Part shown: one piece after another, positions 5,091-5,419 of the stretch
How positions within the stretch are numbered: position 1 is the stretch's first letter
Layout of the letters: each line of letters starts with the position of its first letter
NCBI GenBank assembly: GCA_003153055.1
Contig: PMBV01000412.1
Location: forward strand, 1-5,419
DNA: 5,419 nt
Reading direction: 5' to 3'
DNA from: Myxococcales bacterium
Lineage (GTDB): Bacteria > Myxococcota > Myxococcia > Myxococcales > Myxococcaceae
Notes under the pieces: generated by a model
What the model was told of the DNA's origin: nothing
Database searches by the model: none
The model's input: the letters and a program-made list of their open reading frames with translations, nothing else
Made by a program: the position numbers and the translations under genes

Positions 5091-5419
5091 ATGCCTGACG
5101 CGCACCGCCAGCGGGTGGGTGCCTTCATTAAGAAGCGACGCCTGGAGTTGGGCCTCTCGCAGGGCGACATCTGCCGGCAGCTCATGTACCGAAGCCTCAA
5201 CTCAGTCAGCAACATCGAGGTGGGCATCGAGGGCCTTCCTGCGAAACGCATCTACGCCTGGGCCGACATCCTTCAGGTGCAGCGCGATGCCTTCTTTCGC
5301 TTCGTGACGGGCGAGGCCGATGGAATGGACGTCTCGCGCCCGTCGTCGACCGAGCCCGAGAAGGTGAGTCAGGCCGAGGCGGAGCTCCTCGCTGCGTACC
5401 GGCGCCTGCCCCCGAAGTA
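5091..5419 (+). CDS. XRE-family helix-turn-helix regulator, N-terminal part (runs off right edge)
   Basis: 109 codons are visible. Residues about 8-65 form an XRE/Cro-C1 type helix-turn-helix: RVGAFIKKRRLELGLSQGDI, then the recognition segment YRSLNSVSNIEVGIEGLP and the third helix AKRIYAWADILQV. After FFRFVTGEAD comes a Ser/Glu linker and a new helix (SQAEAELLAAYRRLPPK), still open at the edge. The start is uncertain. The ATG at 5091 is chosen because third-position GC rises from there and the HTH begins as usual close to the N-terminus. In-frame ATGs at 5058 and 5010/5013 would add 11 or 26-27 residues; none has a strong Shine-Dalgarno sequence. It is divergent from the leftward cassette and is its probable regulator. 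Reading MPDAHRQRVG at the N-terminus fits DNA-binding regulators of about this layout. Confidence 0.85.
   Translation, partial: MPDAHRQRVGAFIKKRRLELGLSQGDICRQLMYRSLNSVSNIEVGIEGLPAKRIYAWADILQVQRDAFFRFVTGEADGMDVSRPSSTEPEKVSQAEAELLAAYRRLPPK

Noticed and set aside
1..5419. CRISPR array, insertion sequence ends or rRNA
   Set aside because: No regularly spaced repeats, no transposase and no long terminal inverted repeats were seen.

Overview
The base composition is that of a high-GC bacterium: codon third positions are almost always G or C. The combination of DUF2169, TIGR02270 and DUF6484 genes with an XRE regulator and orphan small genes resembles a myxobacterial accessory region (Myxococcus, Corallococcus or Archangium type). 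That assignment is inference from gene content and style; no rRNA or housekeeping marker is present.

Left part (1-2280, all minus strand): three tightly packed genes read leftwards. They are a DUF6484 protein, a TIGR02270 HEAT-like protein 3 nt later, and the start of a DUF2169 protein that overlaps its predecessor by 20 nt and runs off the left edge. These families are known mainly as accessory genes beside VgrG and PAAR-type effector modules of type VI secretion systems, so this is probably a T6SS effector-associated operon.

Middle (2281-2911): about 630 bp of very GC-rich DNA with no gene I can name. Coding-like periodicity switches frame and cannot be assigned to a strand, which would fit a decayed gene. 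It is bounded on the right by a strong GC-rich hairpin (2918-2946), probably the terminator of the next gene.

Right part (2973-4814, minus strand): reading leftwards there is a 68-aa helical protein; a ~129-aa orphan protein coupled to it by an ATGA overlap; a 233-aa protein with a histone-H1-like Lys/Ala/Pro-rich tail and a RAMA/DUF2924-like domain; and, after a 280-bp gap, a DUF6900 protein. The orphan appears to carry a +1 frameshift near 4290-4298, which makes it look fused in frame to the basic protein. A truncated XRE-family regulator reads the other way from about 5091 and leaves the window on the right. The spacer between it and the cassette (4815-5090) holds short repeats and a candidate sigma-54 promoter. 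The plausible picture is a small cassette controlled by a divergent XRE repressor or activator, with a DNA-binding basic protein as its main product. Its function is unknown.
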